The position numbers and the translations under genes were made by a program. A DNA stretch of 64,000 bases, from positions 14,348,263 to 14,412,262 of the forward strand of contig CM063506.1 in the NCBI GenBank assembly GCA_032207245.1, given 5' to 3'. Shown one piece after another: positions 34,136-46,480 of this stretch (position 1 is its first letter; every line of letters starts with the position of its first letter). Source of the DNA: Pardosa pseudoannulata (lineage: Eukaryota > Arthropoda > Arachnida > Araneae > Lycosidae). The notes under the pieces are model-generated. The model saw only the letters and a list, made by a program, of their open reading frames with translations. It was not told where the DNA came from and searched no databases.

Positions 34136-35680
34136 ACAACAACTTTGCGTGCGATGCCAAATAAATCTCTTACCATGAAATTTTTTATAATTGGTACTTT
34201 ATAGTTTTTAAAACGACAGTTGATCACTAATGTTTTATAATATTATAAGTTGTATAAATTTAATATTTGTTTTACTCTTAGACGTCTGCAATAACTTAAA
34301 GTTAAAATATTCATCTACTAAATGACTTAACCATATATTGGTTAAACAGGTGTGTTTACCCAAATGGATGGTTAAGTGTAATAAAATATTTGACTTCTAC
34401 AGACTGAATTTAAATAAATGTTCTTAATTTCCCCTTTTTTCCATTAGAAACATTCAATTAGAGGGGTGGTACGAAATTATCTCATTCCCTCCCATTTCCG
34501 TAGGCTTTAAATATCTCCAGAACAAATAATTAATTTATTCTTAATTTCTACTGAACCTTCTTACAATTTTTTTTTTTTTTAAAGTTGTTCTGAGCACACC
34601 ACCGATATAATAGACACGATCCGAAATTACTATCGCCTCAATTAAGGATTCATCTCATCTATCTCCTTATTCGGTTAATGTGATAAAAGCCTATTCTTAT
34701 TATAAAGCAGCCGTTAATCTGATACGTTCCCGTTCGTGAAAAAAGTAATTAACTTCTTACTATCCCCGTTTTCTTCCGAAACGCTGGAAGTTTGTTTTCC
34801 ATTTTTCTTGTGCATTGTGTTGGTTATCGCAGGAAAGGTAGAGAGGAGACAGGAGTGATCCATCACGCATCGCCCTGCTGGACGCCAGGAATCTTAAGGC
34901 CCACCCATGGAACGGACGTTAAAAGTGCTCTCTGATTAGAAGTAGGTGCTTTCCTGCGGTGACCTGGAATTGAATATCCGCTCAACTGTGACCCCCTCGG
35001 ATATCTTTGGAAATAAAAACGATGTCGGATTCGCTGTACTTCCAAAATGAAGATACAGTGGGCGATTGCACCTAGAGCGGAGAGAATTTCAACGACATCG
35101 CACTGGAGCTCTCATATATGACTTCCTTGGGCCAAGCCCTCTAAGTCAGAGTACTGTGATTGCATGGTATGAGACATAACATATATATTACAACAAGAAA
35201 CTGAGGACCAAGAATCGAATTGATGTTAGGAGATATAAAGTACATTTAAGTTTAAAGAATAAGCTAAGGTTCACGAGTTCAGTGAAGGCAAGAAAAAACA
35301 CATAGTAAAGTTTAAGTTAACAGATATACTAAAAATTAGATAAAAATATTAAGAATAGTCACAATAGTTTAAGAACTGATTACTAAGATGATAATAACAT
35401 TTTTTTCCTAATAATAAAGTCAAGGAAATAGAAGCATACGAGTTAAAATTAAGATAGAGCCGTTAAATCCGAAAGGATATAGCAAAGCGCTAGGAAGAAT
35501 TTGGTGGATTCTTATGAGCCAATAGAATATTTGCAACTTTTAACGAAGCCAGACACAACTTATTTATTGTTAGAGCAGAGGTCCTGTCCGGGACGGCAAA
35601 TTTTAGGGGTGGCATTTTTGTTCGAATTTGTTAAATTCTCTATTATCAGGAAAAATTTGTATCTACTAAAATCATTATTG
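34136..35680. other. unassigned sequence with a GC-rich island at 34790-35160
   Basis: The island has a 60-codon minus frame (34863-35045) without recognised motifs. It may be part of an unknown element. Confidence 0.35.
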
Positions 35681-37145
35681 TATTTTGTCCAGTGCGACCT
35701 AAGATATTTGGCACCCATGCGCTACGGCCGTATTCCAGTTCGGGGGGCCCTGAGAATCCAGTTCAGCGGTTCCGTCAAGAGTGGACTATTTCGCCAAATT
35801 CTAGAACCCAGTTTTCTTGCAAACCTTGCTCTTCTTTTCGGGTTTTTTTATTTATTGCTTTTTGAACTTTTTTATTCAAAATTGTATTTTAATTTAATAC
35901 AAAATGAAGCAGAAATATTTTTAAACTATGTTATTTTATAGTGTATTACTTGTTAAAAGTGATAGGCTAGATAAAAGTAATTTTATTACTACCGTCTGCC
36001 GTAATTGTTACGGAAAATCAAGAGGACCTTTACCTCCCTTAGATAAGAAAAATCCTTCTACCACCTTACTTTCTTTAGAATTTTAAGCTAAAAATTTATT
36101 ATTTATTTAAAACATTTACCCCGTTCTTATATTTCCAATTTAGGCTAATTATTTCTAGAAGTAATTTGTACCTGTACTTTATTACTTTTTAATCTTTTGA
36201 TAGTTTTAAAATAATTTCTTTAAATAGCAACCGTATTTTATAAATACAACTAAATATTTTATAAGCATAATTGCCTAAATATAACTAATGCTTATATTTT
36301 GCTTAATTTGCACCTATTGCAAAAATTCTGCACTATTTAGTTCAATAAACAGTACAAAAGCGCCTTTAAATACATTAAAAACTTAAATTTAAATTTGCAT
36401 TCATCTTAACAAAATTTTAAACATTTTTTTTCAAAAAATGTTTTGAAATTGGGTATAAACTTAATACAAAACGAAGCACAAATTGTAAACATCACTTGGC
36501 GACAATTTGGCAATCACTTACACAAAAATAGAGCCACATGGCGGCTGGCTCCCGGAACTGGGATTCTACCTGAGCTACAAACAATAATGCACCTTCTTCA
36601 TAACAAAATATACTTTCTATCACGTCTTCCAGAATAGAGAGATGGTTGGAGGAAAGTGGAGGATTTTTTCCAGTGCGTCTGTCGTATATAGTGGCCATGG
36701 GCTACTAAAAATAAAGCTCTCTGTTCGTAAGAAAACCCTCTTTCACGCCTTCTAGAATAGAGAAACAATTCGAGGATAGTCCAGGATTTTGTTCAGTGCC
36801 ATCCTAAGATATTTGACTTCCATGGGTTATAAATTATTGCCTAACAATAATTTCATTATTGTCATTTTGTATTATTGCATTATTGTCCTAACAATAGTGC
36901 AGCTTCTTCATAAAAAAACACATTTTCTGTCAAGCCTCCTACAATAGAGAGAATTTTGGACGAGGTAGAAAGTTAGTAACTACCCATTAAAAGAAACTCA
37001 TTATTGCATTATTGCACAGATTATTGCATTATTGTCCTAACAATAGTGCAGCTTCTTCATAATAAACACATTTTCTGTCAAGCCTCCTACAATAGAGAGA
37101 AGATTGGGAGAGTTGGGAAGTTAGTAACTACCCACTAAAAGAAAC
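35681..37145. repeat. degenerate 110-130-bp repeats
   Basis: Recurring text includes CCTAAGATATTTG with CCATG (about 35698, 36806), CTTCTAGAATAGAGA variants (about 36625, 36750, 36945, 37085) and CAGCTTCTTCATAA. The last two units (about 36888-37020 and 37021-37150) are nearly identical. A 146-codon frame starting at 35501 runs into this repeat and is not considered a gene. Confidence 0.65.
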
Positions 37146-37581
37146 TCATGATAAAAGAATTTTTTAATAATTTATTTTATTACATCCGTCAAACTGGTGT
37201 CAGTTCAAACAAAATTACCACCTTAAAAATCTAGGTAGAATCATTTAGTATTACGGTTCGGTGTTGGACATTGCTTTAGTTATCAACTATTCTCTGAAGA
37301 CAACGTATATGATCTGTTAACTTTTTAAATTTAAAACAATGATTAAACTTAGTTTTTGAAAAGATAACTCAAGGCAGTTTTAAACTGAATTAGTATCATA
37401 CGTTATCTGTCTTATTACAAAATTATTTTCATTGTTTATTTACATTGGTTAAAAAAATAAGAAGAAAATAGAAACCTCTCTTAACCCAGAAAAATAGAGA
37501 TTTCTCTGTAGCAGAGAAAATTTCAAATGGACATAATCATGGACAGATAACAATAGACATTTATTTGGAGAGAGGCATTGG
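37146..37581. other. unassigned sequence
   Basis: No supported feature. Confidence 0.5.
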
Positions 37582-37589
37582 TTATATAG

Positions 37590-38109
37590 CAGGGGTGGCA
37601 AAACTCCTTAATAGTCCGAGCCATTTTTCAAAATTTGAAATTTTTCGCGAGCCGCAATTAAATACTTAATTAAAAGGTATGCAAGAAAAGTATTAAAAAA
37701 ATTTTTTTACAGATATTATATTTATTGAATGTCATTGTGAAGCTTTTCGTCCTTTAATTTATCAAGGAAATTTTTGAATTGTCGATGATTTTTTGCATTG
37801 GTGCGAATGTAATTTACAGTGTGTTACACTGTTTTCATAACATCAGGATATTTTATATATTTTGTAACGAGATATTCTCGGTGTATTATGCAGTGAATCG
37901 GTATGAATTGTGGAATTTGAGAAGGATATCTTAAAAGCCTAATAAGACCGGTTTTTTATGAAACATTGCAGGAGCTCCATTAGTTGTAATAATTCTTAAA
38001 ATATAATAACTCAAAAATAAAAAGGGAACTCGGGTACATGTATCGAGAGCCACAAATAATCCTTCAAAGAGCCGCATGTGGCTCGCGAGCAGCACGTTGG
38101 CCACCACTA
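37590..38109. mobile_element. internally deleted hAT element (520 bp) with perfect 8-bp target duplication
   Basis: It starts CAGGGGTGGCAAAACTCC and ends GTTGGCCACCACTA. The 8-bp direct repeat TTATATAG lies at 37582-37589 and 38110-38117. Sub-terminal GAGCCGCATGTGGCTCGCGA and GCGAGCCGCAATTAA are typical of Charlie/Buster-like hAT termini. A transposase fragment lies inside on the minus strand. Confidence 0.92.
37735..37910 (-). pseudogene. hAT transposase fragment
   Basis: The minus-strand translation includes IPIHCIIHREYLVTKY, a stop, then VNYIRTNAKNHRQFKNFL. HCIIHRE...KNHRQF is the pattern seen in the central part of Buster/Charlie-type hAT transposases and their domesticated relatives. 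About 58 codons survive, with at least one stop codon. The DDE residues and the C-terminal dimerisation region are missing. Confidence 0.8.
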
Positions 38110-38142
38110 TTATATAGCCTCTAATATTTCACTAACGGGACT

Positions 38143-38302
38143 CCCAGATCGAGTGACTTCGGTAGAATTTGTGAGTTTGAATGCCACATAGATGTTTATA
38201 TGACTGTTCGTAACAGTTCGGTATCAGCTTTAAGCAGAAGATCCTCGTTTCATTTTTCCTCGTGTAGCAAAACTGCAAACCGTAAAGCTTCATAAAAGCT
38301 AC
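38143..38302 (+). mobile_element. old SINE family A copy
   Basis: GTTCGTAACAGTTCGGTATC, GCTTTAAGCAGAAGATCCTC and GTGTAGCAAAACTGCAAACC match the family A centre and tail. The head is degraded. No target duplication is visible. Confidence 0.65.
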
Positions 38303-38705
38303 CTCTTGTATTAATCAATTTTTATCTATATAAGATCACAACATTTTGAAAGTTTATAGAATTGTATTGGTTCTATGTGGGTTTTTTTATGACTTAATGC
38401 TATTTTTTCTGTGGTGATTACGCAATAGCAACTAAAGTCGTAGTCTCGTTTTAATTCGCCGAAGATTAACGTCATACGCATCATTTCTAATTAAGGCCGT
38501 TGACGCAATGTTCAGTCTTTTTTAAATAATGTCTTGTATATATTATAAATATTCTAATGTATTTTGGCATATTATTGTAACATGAATTCATTGATCTGTA
38601 TGGATATTTGTTATGAGTAAAGTTTTATAATTATAGTATTTTTATTTGTGGCAACACAGCATCTTTTAAAATATGCAAATATCTATAATATATGTATATG
38701 TTGTC
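38303..38705. other. unassigned AT-rich sequence
   Basis: No supported feature. Confidence 0.5.
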
Positions 38706-38709
38706 TGCC

Positions 38710-38873
38710 TATATAAGAGTCAGTGTGACAGTAGCAGATAGATCGGTTTCATTGAAGGTGCTGATGTTTGTTTATGTAACTTGTATGTACTTTCAGTATT
38801 TTAAACTTCTGTAACGTCAGTGCAGTTTTGATATGCAGAGCTCTACGTCATTCATTATACTATCTTAAATAAA
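38710..38873 (+). promoter_or_regulatory. TATA box and AATAAA pair, LTR-like
   Basis: TATATAAG at 38710 is followed by a G/C-balanced stretch and AATAAA at 38868. The spacing is nearly the same as in the solo LTR at 12030-12491. LTR ends were not found, so the nature is uncertain. Confidence 0.3.
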
Positions 38874-38904
38874 TGCCTGTGTCTAGATCTAGTTGTTTTA
38901 TTTT

Positions 38905-40605
38905 AACTGCATCGTGTGAATCCCTTTTGAGCATGGTTTTATATATGATGTGATCCCTGCGGATACTTCTTTAAGAAACATAGAACCATAGTAGGGGTCC
39001 CCATATTTTATTATATTCCTGTATAATGCAATAAATTTAATAAAGTGTTACGTTATTATTTTTATTTGAAGTTATATTTAAATATGCAGTTGTTTATAAA
39101 AAATAATGAATTATGTTATATGGATCCAAAAATATTTTACGTTTGAACTTTTTATGTTAAATAATAAAATAAATGTTTTTATAATTTCTATATAATGCAA
39201 CAAACTAATAAAACTATAGTATAATCATAAAAATTTCGCACAACTTGCATTTATAGCTATATCAACATACGTGGCCTCTTTTATTGTCTAATTTGAATGT
39301 GACCTCTAACGGTAAAAAAGGTGCCCCACCTCTGTTTTATTGTACTATGATCTACTCTGCAGATAAGAAGCAACTTGATCTACACAAAGCCAAAATTTAG
39401 TGGTTCTTCCACGGTGGGCTAGATACATTATTCTGATATTCAAATACCATAAGAGACAAAATACAATTGATAAACTAAACGGGAAAGGGCAACTTCTAAA
39501 ACGAATTTTTTCTTAACGTCAGTTTCTTAAACTTATTCAGATCATGAATCACATTTTTCTTATTCTATATCTTTTAGTGGTAATTTATGTTACCCTAGAC
39601 ATGTTCTTGCATTTTGATGGCGTATTTCACGAAAACAATTTTTCAAGAGAAATTTCCTCAAAAGATTGTTTACTTAAGAGGAAACCTATCCATCAGTTGG
39701 TTCTTTAATTTATACCAATAGGAAAACAAACTTATTTAAAAGTCATTCTCTCTGTAAAGCATATTTCTGAATGTGAAATACAACTTTTTAAAATCATGCA
39801 AAAAAATAATTATTTATAGATTAGTAAATATAGTTTTAGATATATACAGCTTTTTCTATAAAAAGGTTACAGATATCTCTGTAAGCTGTTGCCGTAAATT
39901 AGTGCTTTAAATATTGAGACGTCGCGACTATCCATTTTCAGCGCACAACAGACACTGGACCTAGTAGGATAAGAGAGTCGGCACTAAGTCGGGAACAAAG
40001 GTAAATTGTTACGGTCCCACCCTTGACATGTCTCCCTGAATGATTAAGGGTGATAGACAGGAGGGAATTCAGACGAGTAGGAAGTTAGGCCCCGGCTAGT
40101 AGAAAATCCCAAGTTTGCAAGGGTTTAATTTCCCCGACGTACTGATTAACCAGGGAGAGAACAAGGAGAACTTGGTAGGAAAGATAGATTACACATAATG
40201 TGGGTGGAGCATATATCAAGTATGGCTTTGCCTTTCGGTGACCTGATCTCGGATCTGATATTTTCAGATTCGCTAGGAGCCTTCTGATAGACCTACTAAA
40301 CGGAAGTCCTAATCCTGAATAAGGCCTAATCCATAAGGCCATCTTTTCATTTTTATTGCAATCCGTACTCTATGTAAAGAAATACCCAAATATAATGGAT
40401 ATTAAATCACCTTATATCTGCCAAATGGAAGTTCTAGAGCTCATTTTATTTCTGAATATATACTGTTCATTATAAAATGCAAATATCACTCAATTATTTA
40501 GTTAATAATGTATAAATTATTATAGTATGATTAAATTAGTATTGTACAAATTATTATACAGAGGCTGTTCGCACATTTTTCAAGTGAGACAAAAATTCCA
40601 TACAA
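38905..40605. other. unassigned sequence with a GC-richer block at 39900-40350
   Basis: An 85-codon minus frame (40085-40342) in the GC-richer block shows no known motif. A start TGTTACGGTCCCACCC near 40008 resembles an LTR edge, but no partner was found. Confidence 0.35.
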
Positions 40606-40609
40606 GTAT

Positions 40610-41490
40610 CCAAGGAAAAAACAAACATCTTCGCCTATTGTAAAGGTACGTTGTTTAATGTTAAAAGAGAATCCCCCTAGTCAAACGACAGTTGCAAAAT
40701 TATTAAAATGCTCGGTGTCCACTGTAAACAAAATGATAAACGTTGATTTAAATCTTAAGAAAGTGAAAAAACACAATATGCATCGGCTATCTCTAAAGCA
40801 TATCGTTGAACGCAGGACGCGTTGCAGAATTCTGTATGAGAAACATTTATCCAAAGAAAAATGGAAAAACATTTTCACTATAGATGAACCATGGGTGTAT
40901 TTAAATGATTCTAAGAAAAAAAAGAGCCATTTATTATCATAAAAGGGGTGAAAAAAATTTATGTACATGGTTGAAAGAATCGAAAGAAAGTTTTTCTAAG
41001 GGATTCATGATTTTTGCTGGTTTTTCATATAATGGTAAGTTAAAAATAAAGAGAGTTGAAAATAATGTCAAGATGAACTCCAAATACTGTCAGGAACATA
41101 TTTTATTGCCAATTTTTCTGAATGAAATACCATCGCTTTACCCGCAGTGCCATTAATCTGTGGAACTCCATCAAGAGAAAGCTAGCAATCACACATTAAA
41201 ATCTACTGTAAATTTCCTAAAAGTAATGGAACAAAAAAACGGTATTAAGGTCATACCATTCACTGATATGCCTACTAAATCTCCCGATGTATAACCTATG
41301 TAATTTTGTGATTTCGGACTTTTAAAATCTGCATTATCCAAATGTCATCTCACAACCCTTACAGGACTCTTAAAGCTGTTCAGGAGGAATGGGATAAAAT
41401 ACCTCTTCTGAACTTCTAAAGACATTATTATCCTGGAAATTGCGGTGTAGTAAGATTGTTCAGAATAAGGGCTATCAAATAAAACATTTC
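40610..41490 (+). pseudogene. Tc1/mariner-superfamily transposase, decayed
   Basis: The first open part (40658-40942) has a helix-turn-helix-like TTVAKLLKCSVSTVNKMI, then HRLSLKHIVERRTRCR and the first catalytic motif TIDEPWVYL (Asp codon at 40883). A frame shift in the A-run near 40917 leads into RAIYYHKRGEKN and GFMIFAGFSYNGKLKI (to 41156). Next, HQEKASNHTLKST has Glu at 41175 where an Asp is expected. IPFTDMPTKSPDV-PM follows, with a stop at 41301 at the place of the third acidic residue. The tail HYYPGNCGVVRLF lies near 41420, before about 41485. Spacing from 41175 to 41301 is in frame with 41 residues between. Stops, frameshifts and lost acidic residues make it inactive. Confidence 0.8.
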
Positions 41491-41599
41491 AAACACAAGA
41501 ATTTTAAGTAATTTAGTTTTGTGACTACAATATACATCGTCTAAAAAATGCGTGAACAGCTTCTGCATTATTATTAAATTAATGTTGTATAAACTTTTG

Positions 41600-42090
41600 A
41601 TATCATTAACAGCAAATATTTTAGAAATTGAGTAATTGTCCACTAATTTAAGAATGCTATCTCGCATCCTAATACAATAAGTTGAAAGAAATAGTAAAAC
41701 ATTAGTACCGTTTAAGAGAAAAACAAGTAAGTAATGAGGAGTCCGCATTTGATTTCCGTTTCTACAGAAAAAAAGAAGCTTGTTTTTGCTAAGTTGATAT
41801 ATAAACAGCTACTGTAAAAACAAATGAGGAAAGGAGTAATAAATTAAGTTTGTTCTGAGGATAAATTGGTCTACATCTGGGCAAAAGACCTTTATTATTT
41901 CAATTTTGATGTGAATTTTATAATGATTACCTTCTTTTCCCCGAACGAAAATCTAATATTCTTTCTACCTATTCTGTTAATGCATACTTTTAGCCCAAGT
42001 TCATCTCCAAGACAATGGTGTTTACAGAATCTTCCTATGTTATTATGCACCAGTTTACAATATTGCCGTTACCAATTATTTTCAAAATAA
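41600..42090. repeat. dispersed repeat D, copy 1
   Basis: It shares with 45840-46480 the blocks CGTTTCTACAGAAAA, AAGTTTGTTCTG, TCTACATCTGG, CCAAGACAATGGTGTTTACA and CAGTTTACAATATTGCCGTT, in the same order and orientation. It directly follows the mariner-like pseudogene. It has a short ATATATA (41797-41803) where copy 2 has a long TA tract. Confidence 0.75.
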
Positions 42091-42360
42091 ATTTCTTACG
42101 GAATAGGTTTGTGCCTTCAAAAATACTCGCTTCATTGAGTTTAGGGTAATTATTCTGCGAAATGATTCAAACAAAGTGGATTCGTTCTTTTTTAAATGTC
42201 TTTTGTTAATGGAATAAAACAGTCATTTAAGTAGTACACATTCACGCCTACAAATCTTAGAATTTGTATATTTAACTATTTTTTATTGTGTGTGTGCCTG
42301 TTCTTAATTTAAAAAACAAAAAGGAGATAATGGTTCATTCGTATGTATGTTGAGAATAAT
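42091..42360. other. unassigned sequence
   Basis: No supported feature. Confidence 0.5.
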
Positions 42361-42820
<460 letters not shown>

Positions 42821-43018
42821 TCTATCATACAGCAGGCTGCAGGTTCTAACCCCAAAAAGGCAAGTTGTCCTCTTTTGCTCTAATTATAATTCATATGACA
42901 TAAATTTAATTTTTTAGTATACTATTAGGCAAATGTTTATTCTTCCAGACCTGGTTAGTCCTCTGCTTGTAGATCTTGATTGTTTCTATTCTATATATAT
43001 GACACGATAATAATTAAT

Positions 43019-44030
43019 GTCCCACTTTCAAAATGCTATAAAAATAGAACCACTGGTAATAATGACTTCAAATTTGAAATGAACATACTGGAAGATGGGT
43101 GAAACGGTATGGTATAAGAAAAATGTTCCAAAGTGCATCGATAGAAAGCACTTGCAGTGGCATAATGAAAATAGATTAGGCTACAAGCAAAATTTTGAAT
43201 CAAAATACGACGTCTTTGGCACTTTCAAAACGCTGTAAAAATAGAACTACTGGTCATAATGACTTCAAATTTGAAAAGGATATACTTGAAAATGGGTGAA
43301 ACAGTATGGTATATGAAAAATGTTCCAAAGAGTATCGATAGAAAGCACTTGCAGCGGCATAATGAAAATGGATTCGGCTATAAGTGACATTTTGAATCGA
43401 AATACGACGGCTATGGTACATTCAAAATGTTTTAAAAATAGAACCACTGGTCATAATGACTTCAAATTTGAAATGAATATACTTGAAGATGGATGAAACA
43501 GTATGGTAGATGAAAAATGTTCCAAAGTGTATCAATAGGAAGCACTAGCAGTGGCATAATGAAAATGGATTCGGCTATAAGTGACATTTTGAATCAAAAT
43601 ACGACGGCTATGGTACATTCAAAATGTTTTAAAAATAGAACCACTGGTCATAATGACTTCAAATTTGAAATGAATATACTGGAAGATTTGTGAAACAGTA
43701 TGGTAGATGAAAAATGTTCCAAAGTGTATCAATAGGAAGCACTAGCAGTGGCATAATGAAAATGGATTCGGCTTTAAGTGACATTTTGAATCAAAATAAG
43801 ACGGCTTTAGCACATTCAAAATGTTTTAAAATAGAACCACTGATCATAATGTCTTTAAATTTGAAATGAACTATACTGGAAATGAATATACTGGGAGGTG
43901 GGTGAAACGGTATGGTATAAGAAAAATGTTCCAAAATGTATCGATAGAAAGCACTTGTAGCAATAATGAAAATTAATGAAAATGGATTCGGCTACAAGTG
44001 ACATTTTGAATCGAAACACGACGGCTTTGG
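43019..44030. repeat. 195-bp tandem array, five copies
   Basis: Landmark GAACCACTGGT recurs near 43050, 43245 (one change), 43440, 43638 and 43834. Each unit includes AATGACTTCAAATTTGAAA, AAAATGTTCCAAAG and ACATTTTGAATC. The last unit has a duplicated ATATACTGG piece. Confidence 0.9.
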
Positions 44031-44800
44031 GATGAGTTGTACGGAAAAAAAATTGTACTGTTCAATGTGCTTGAATGTTTCAGCTGTTTGAAGGAAAAGA
44101 GGACTTTTAAATCAGTCAGCAGCTGTGCCACTGTTAGTGGGAATCACATCCACCATGGTAAGTTCTTGCCACATAGGATGGAAAAATGAGTTGCACGGAA
44201 AACCAATTCTACTGTTCAATGTGCATGAATGTTTCGGCTGTTTGACGGAAAAAAGGACTTCTAATTTAGTTAGAACCTGTACCACTGTTAGTAGGAATCA
44301 CATCCACCACGGCAAGTTCGTGCTACATAGGATGGAAAAAATGAGTTACATGGAAAACCAATTGTATTGTTAATGTGCATTAATGTATCGATTGCTTGAC
44401 GGAAAAAAAGGACTTCTAATTCAGTCAAAAGCTGTGTACTGTTAGTGGGAATCACATCCACCACGGCAAGTTCGTGCCACATAGGATGGAAAAAAATGAG
44501 TTGCACGGAAAACCAATTGTACTATAAATGTGCATGAATGTTTCGGTTGTTTGACGGGGAAAAAGGATTTCTAATTCAGTTCGCAGCTGTGCCACTGTTA
44601 ATGGGAATCACATCATGGCAAGTTAGTGACACATAGGATGGAAAATATGAGTTACATGGAAAACCAATTCTACTGTTCAATGTGTAAGAATATTTTGGTT
44701 GTTTGACCGAAAAAAAGACTTCTAATTCAGTCAGCAGCTGTGCCACTGTTAGTGGGAATCACATCCATCATATCAAGTTCGTACCACATAGGATGGAAAA
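44031..44800. repeat. 155-bp tandem array, five copies
   Basis: Landmark GGAATCACATC recurs at 44139, 44294, 44448, 44604 and 44755. Units share CACATAGGATGGAAAAA, GAAAACCAATTGTACTG, TTTGACGGAAAAAAGGACTT and CTGTGCCACTGTTAGTGG. It abuts the 195-bp array but has an unrelated unit. Confidence 0.9.
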
Positions 44801-45839
44801 AATGGATTTTTAATGTCCTTGGAAATTCAGAACATTTTTTTCTTATTCCATGCATTTTTTCCCTTTCTTATATCCAGTTCAAATTTGAAGTCATTCGGTG
44901 GTTTTTTTTTACAGCATTACGAAAATGAAATTTTAATTTTAATCACCCTGTCTACCGCTTGCTTCAAACCATCAGAAAGTCTGGAATCTTTCTCGTGTAC
45001 AGCTAAGTGGCTCGTGTATAGTCACTGTGGCTTTGCAGCCAATGACGTAGGAGGGTGGGTATAGCGAGTGCGTCACGTGATGTATGCTAGAATGTGACGA
45101 AAAAACCTTCATGACCTTCATGATTTGAAGTTAATTTTAAGCGAATGGAAAAGCAAACTAAAATTGTAGAATTCCCTAGAATTTTCAAAGAAAAATTTTT
45201 TTTTTCTATTCGAGTGGAGATTGAGACTTAATATTATTGTAATACTTCTTACAGGTTTATTGGTCTTTAAATAATTTCGCTAAAAAATATCCAAATAAAA
45301 GGATAAATTGCGAAATATAATGCTTTGATCTTAAGTTTATTTTTTAAAATTAATCAAAATAAAATGCCACCTTCATTAAATAAAAATTAAGTTGTTTTAT
45401 TCTCGAAATTATTATTTTTGCTAGTTTAATATACGCTCTAATACCAATTTTGATATAAATATAAATTTCACATTAGGGATTCTCGTTTATCCAAACCGAA
45501 GGCTAAACACGAAGTGGCTAGTTGTATAATAATAATACACTTACTAGGTACTATTAATAAGAAAAAAATATCTTTTACAATATGCATTAAAGTAGATTAT
45601 TAACAAGTTCACGGACACTTGCTTCTATAGCCGTCAAAGTGAAGTTCAGTATGCGGCATGATGGCAATAAAAAGCATATTGCCGCATAATAAATAAAAGC
45701 GACATTGAAAAATCATATTAAAATAATGAATATCTGTGTGTGTATTATAGCAAATGAAAGTTATAATTCTTCAAAAAAAACTAAACTACTTAAAATTCTA
45801 TAATATTAAAAAAATATTTGCTTCAGTTACTAGGAAAAA
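44801..45839. other. unassigned sequence
   Basis: CAAATTTGAAGTCATT near 44878 echoes, inverted, the AATGACTTCAAATTTG of the 195-bp array. Nothing else is recognised. Confidence 0.45.
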
Positions 45840-46043
45840 TTTCACAGGTTGCTAATATTTTAACAATTGTGTAACTCTCCAATTTATTAAAGAATTTGTG
45901 AATCGTATCTCACATGCTAATAAAATAAGTGTAAAAGTTTTGTAGAAAAACATGAGCACCATTTAATAGAAAAAAGAAATTTATGTGGTGTCCACATTTA
46001 AATTTAATCGTTTCTACAGAAAAGATTTGCTTATTTATGCTAA

Positions 46044-46125
<82 letters not shown>

Positions 46126-46480
46126 TTGCGTCGTATATATATATTATCTAGATATAATTTATATATATATGATATATATATTTATATATAAACAAACTAC
46201 GGTTAAAACAATTGAGGGAAAAATCTCAAACTAAAGTTTGTTCTGTAGATAAATTGTTCTACATCTGGAGCAAATGACCGTTTTTATTTCAAGTTCAATG
46301 ATGTGAATTTTATAACAACTAACTTTCTTTTCACAGAAAGAAATTTAATATTATGTCTATTTTTGCTTTCCTTTTGATTATGTTCATTTCCAAGACAATG
46401 GTGTTTACAATATTTCCCCATTTTTTAAACATCAGTTTACAATATTGCCGTTACCGATTCTTTGCAATATAATGTATGCC
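45840..46480. repeat. dispersed repeat D, copy 2
   Basis: It aligns with 41600-42090. A TA tract interrupts it. Its last part, AGTTTACAATATTGCCGTTA, is the first unit of the 104-bp array that follows. Confidence 0.75.
46046..46119. repeat. (TA)n tract, about 74 bp
   Basis: Uninterrupted TA, followed by shorter TATATA pieces to about 46190. Confidence 0.95.

Noticed and set aside
35501..35941. 146-codon frame, the longest on the plus strand
   Set aside because: It extends into degenerate 120-bp repeats and AT-rich DNA, with no recognisable domain or splice context.
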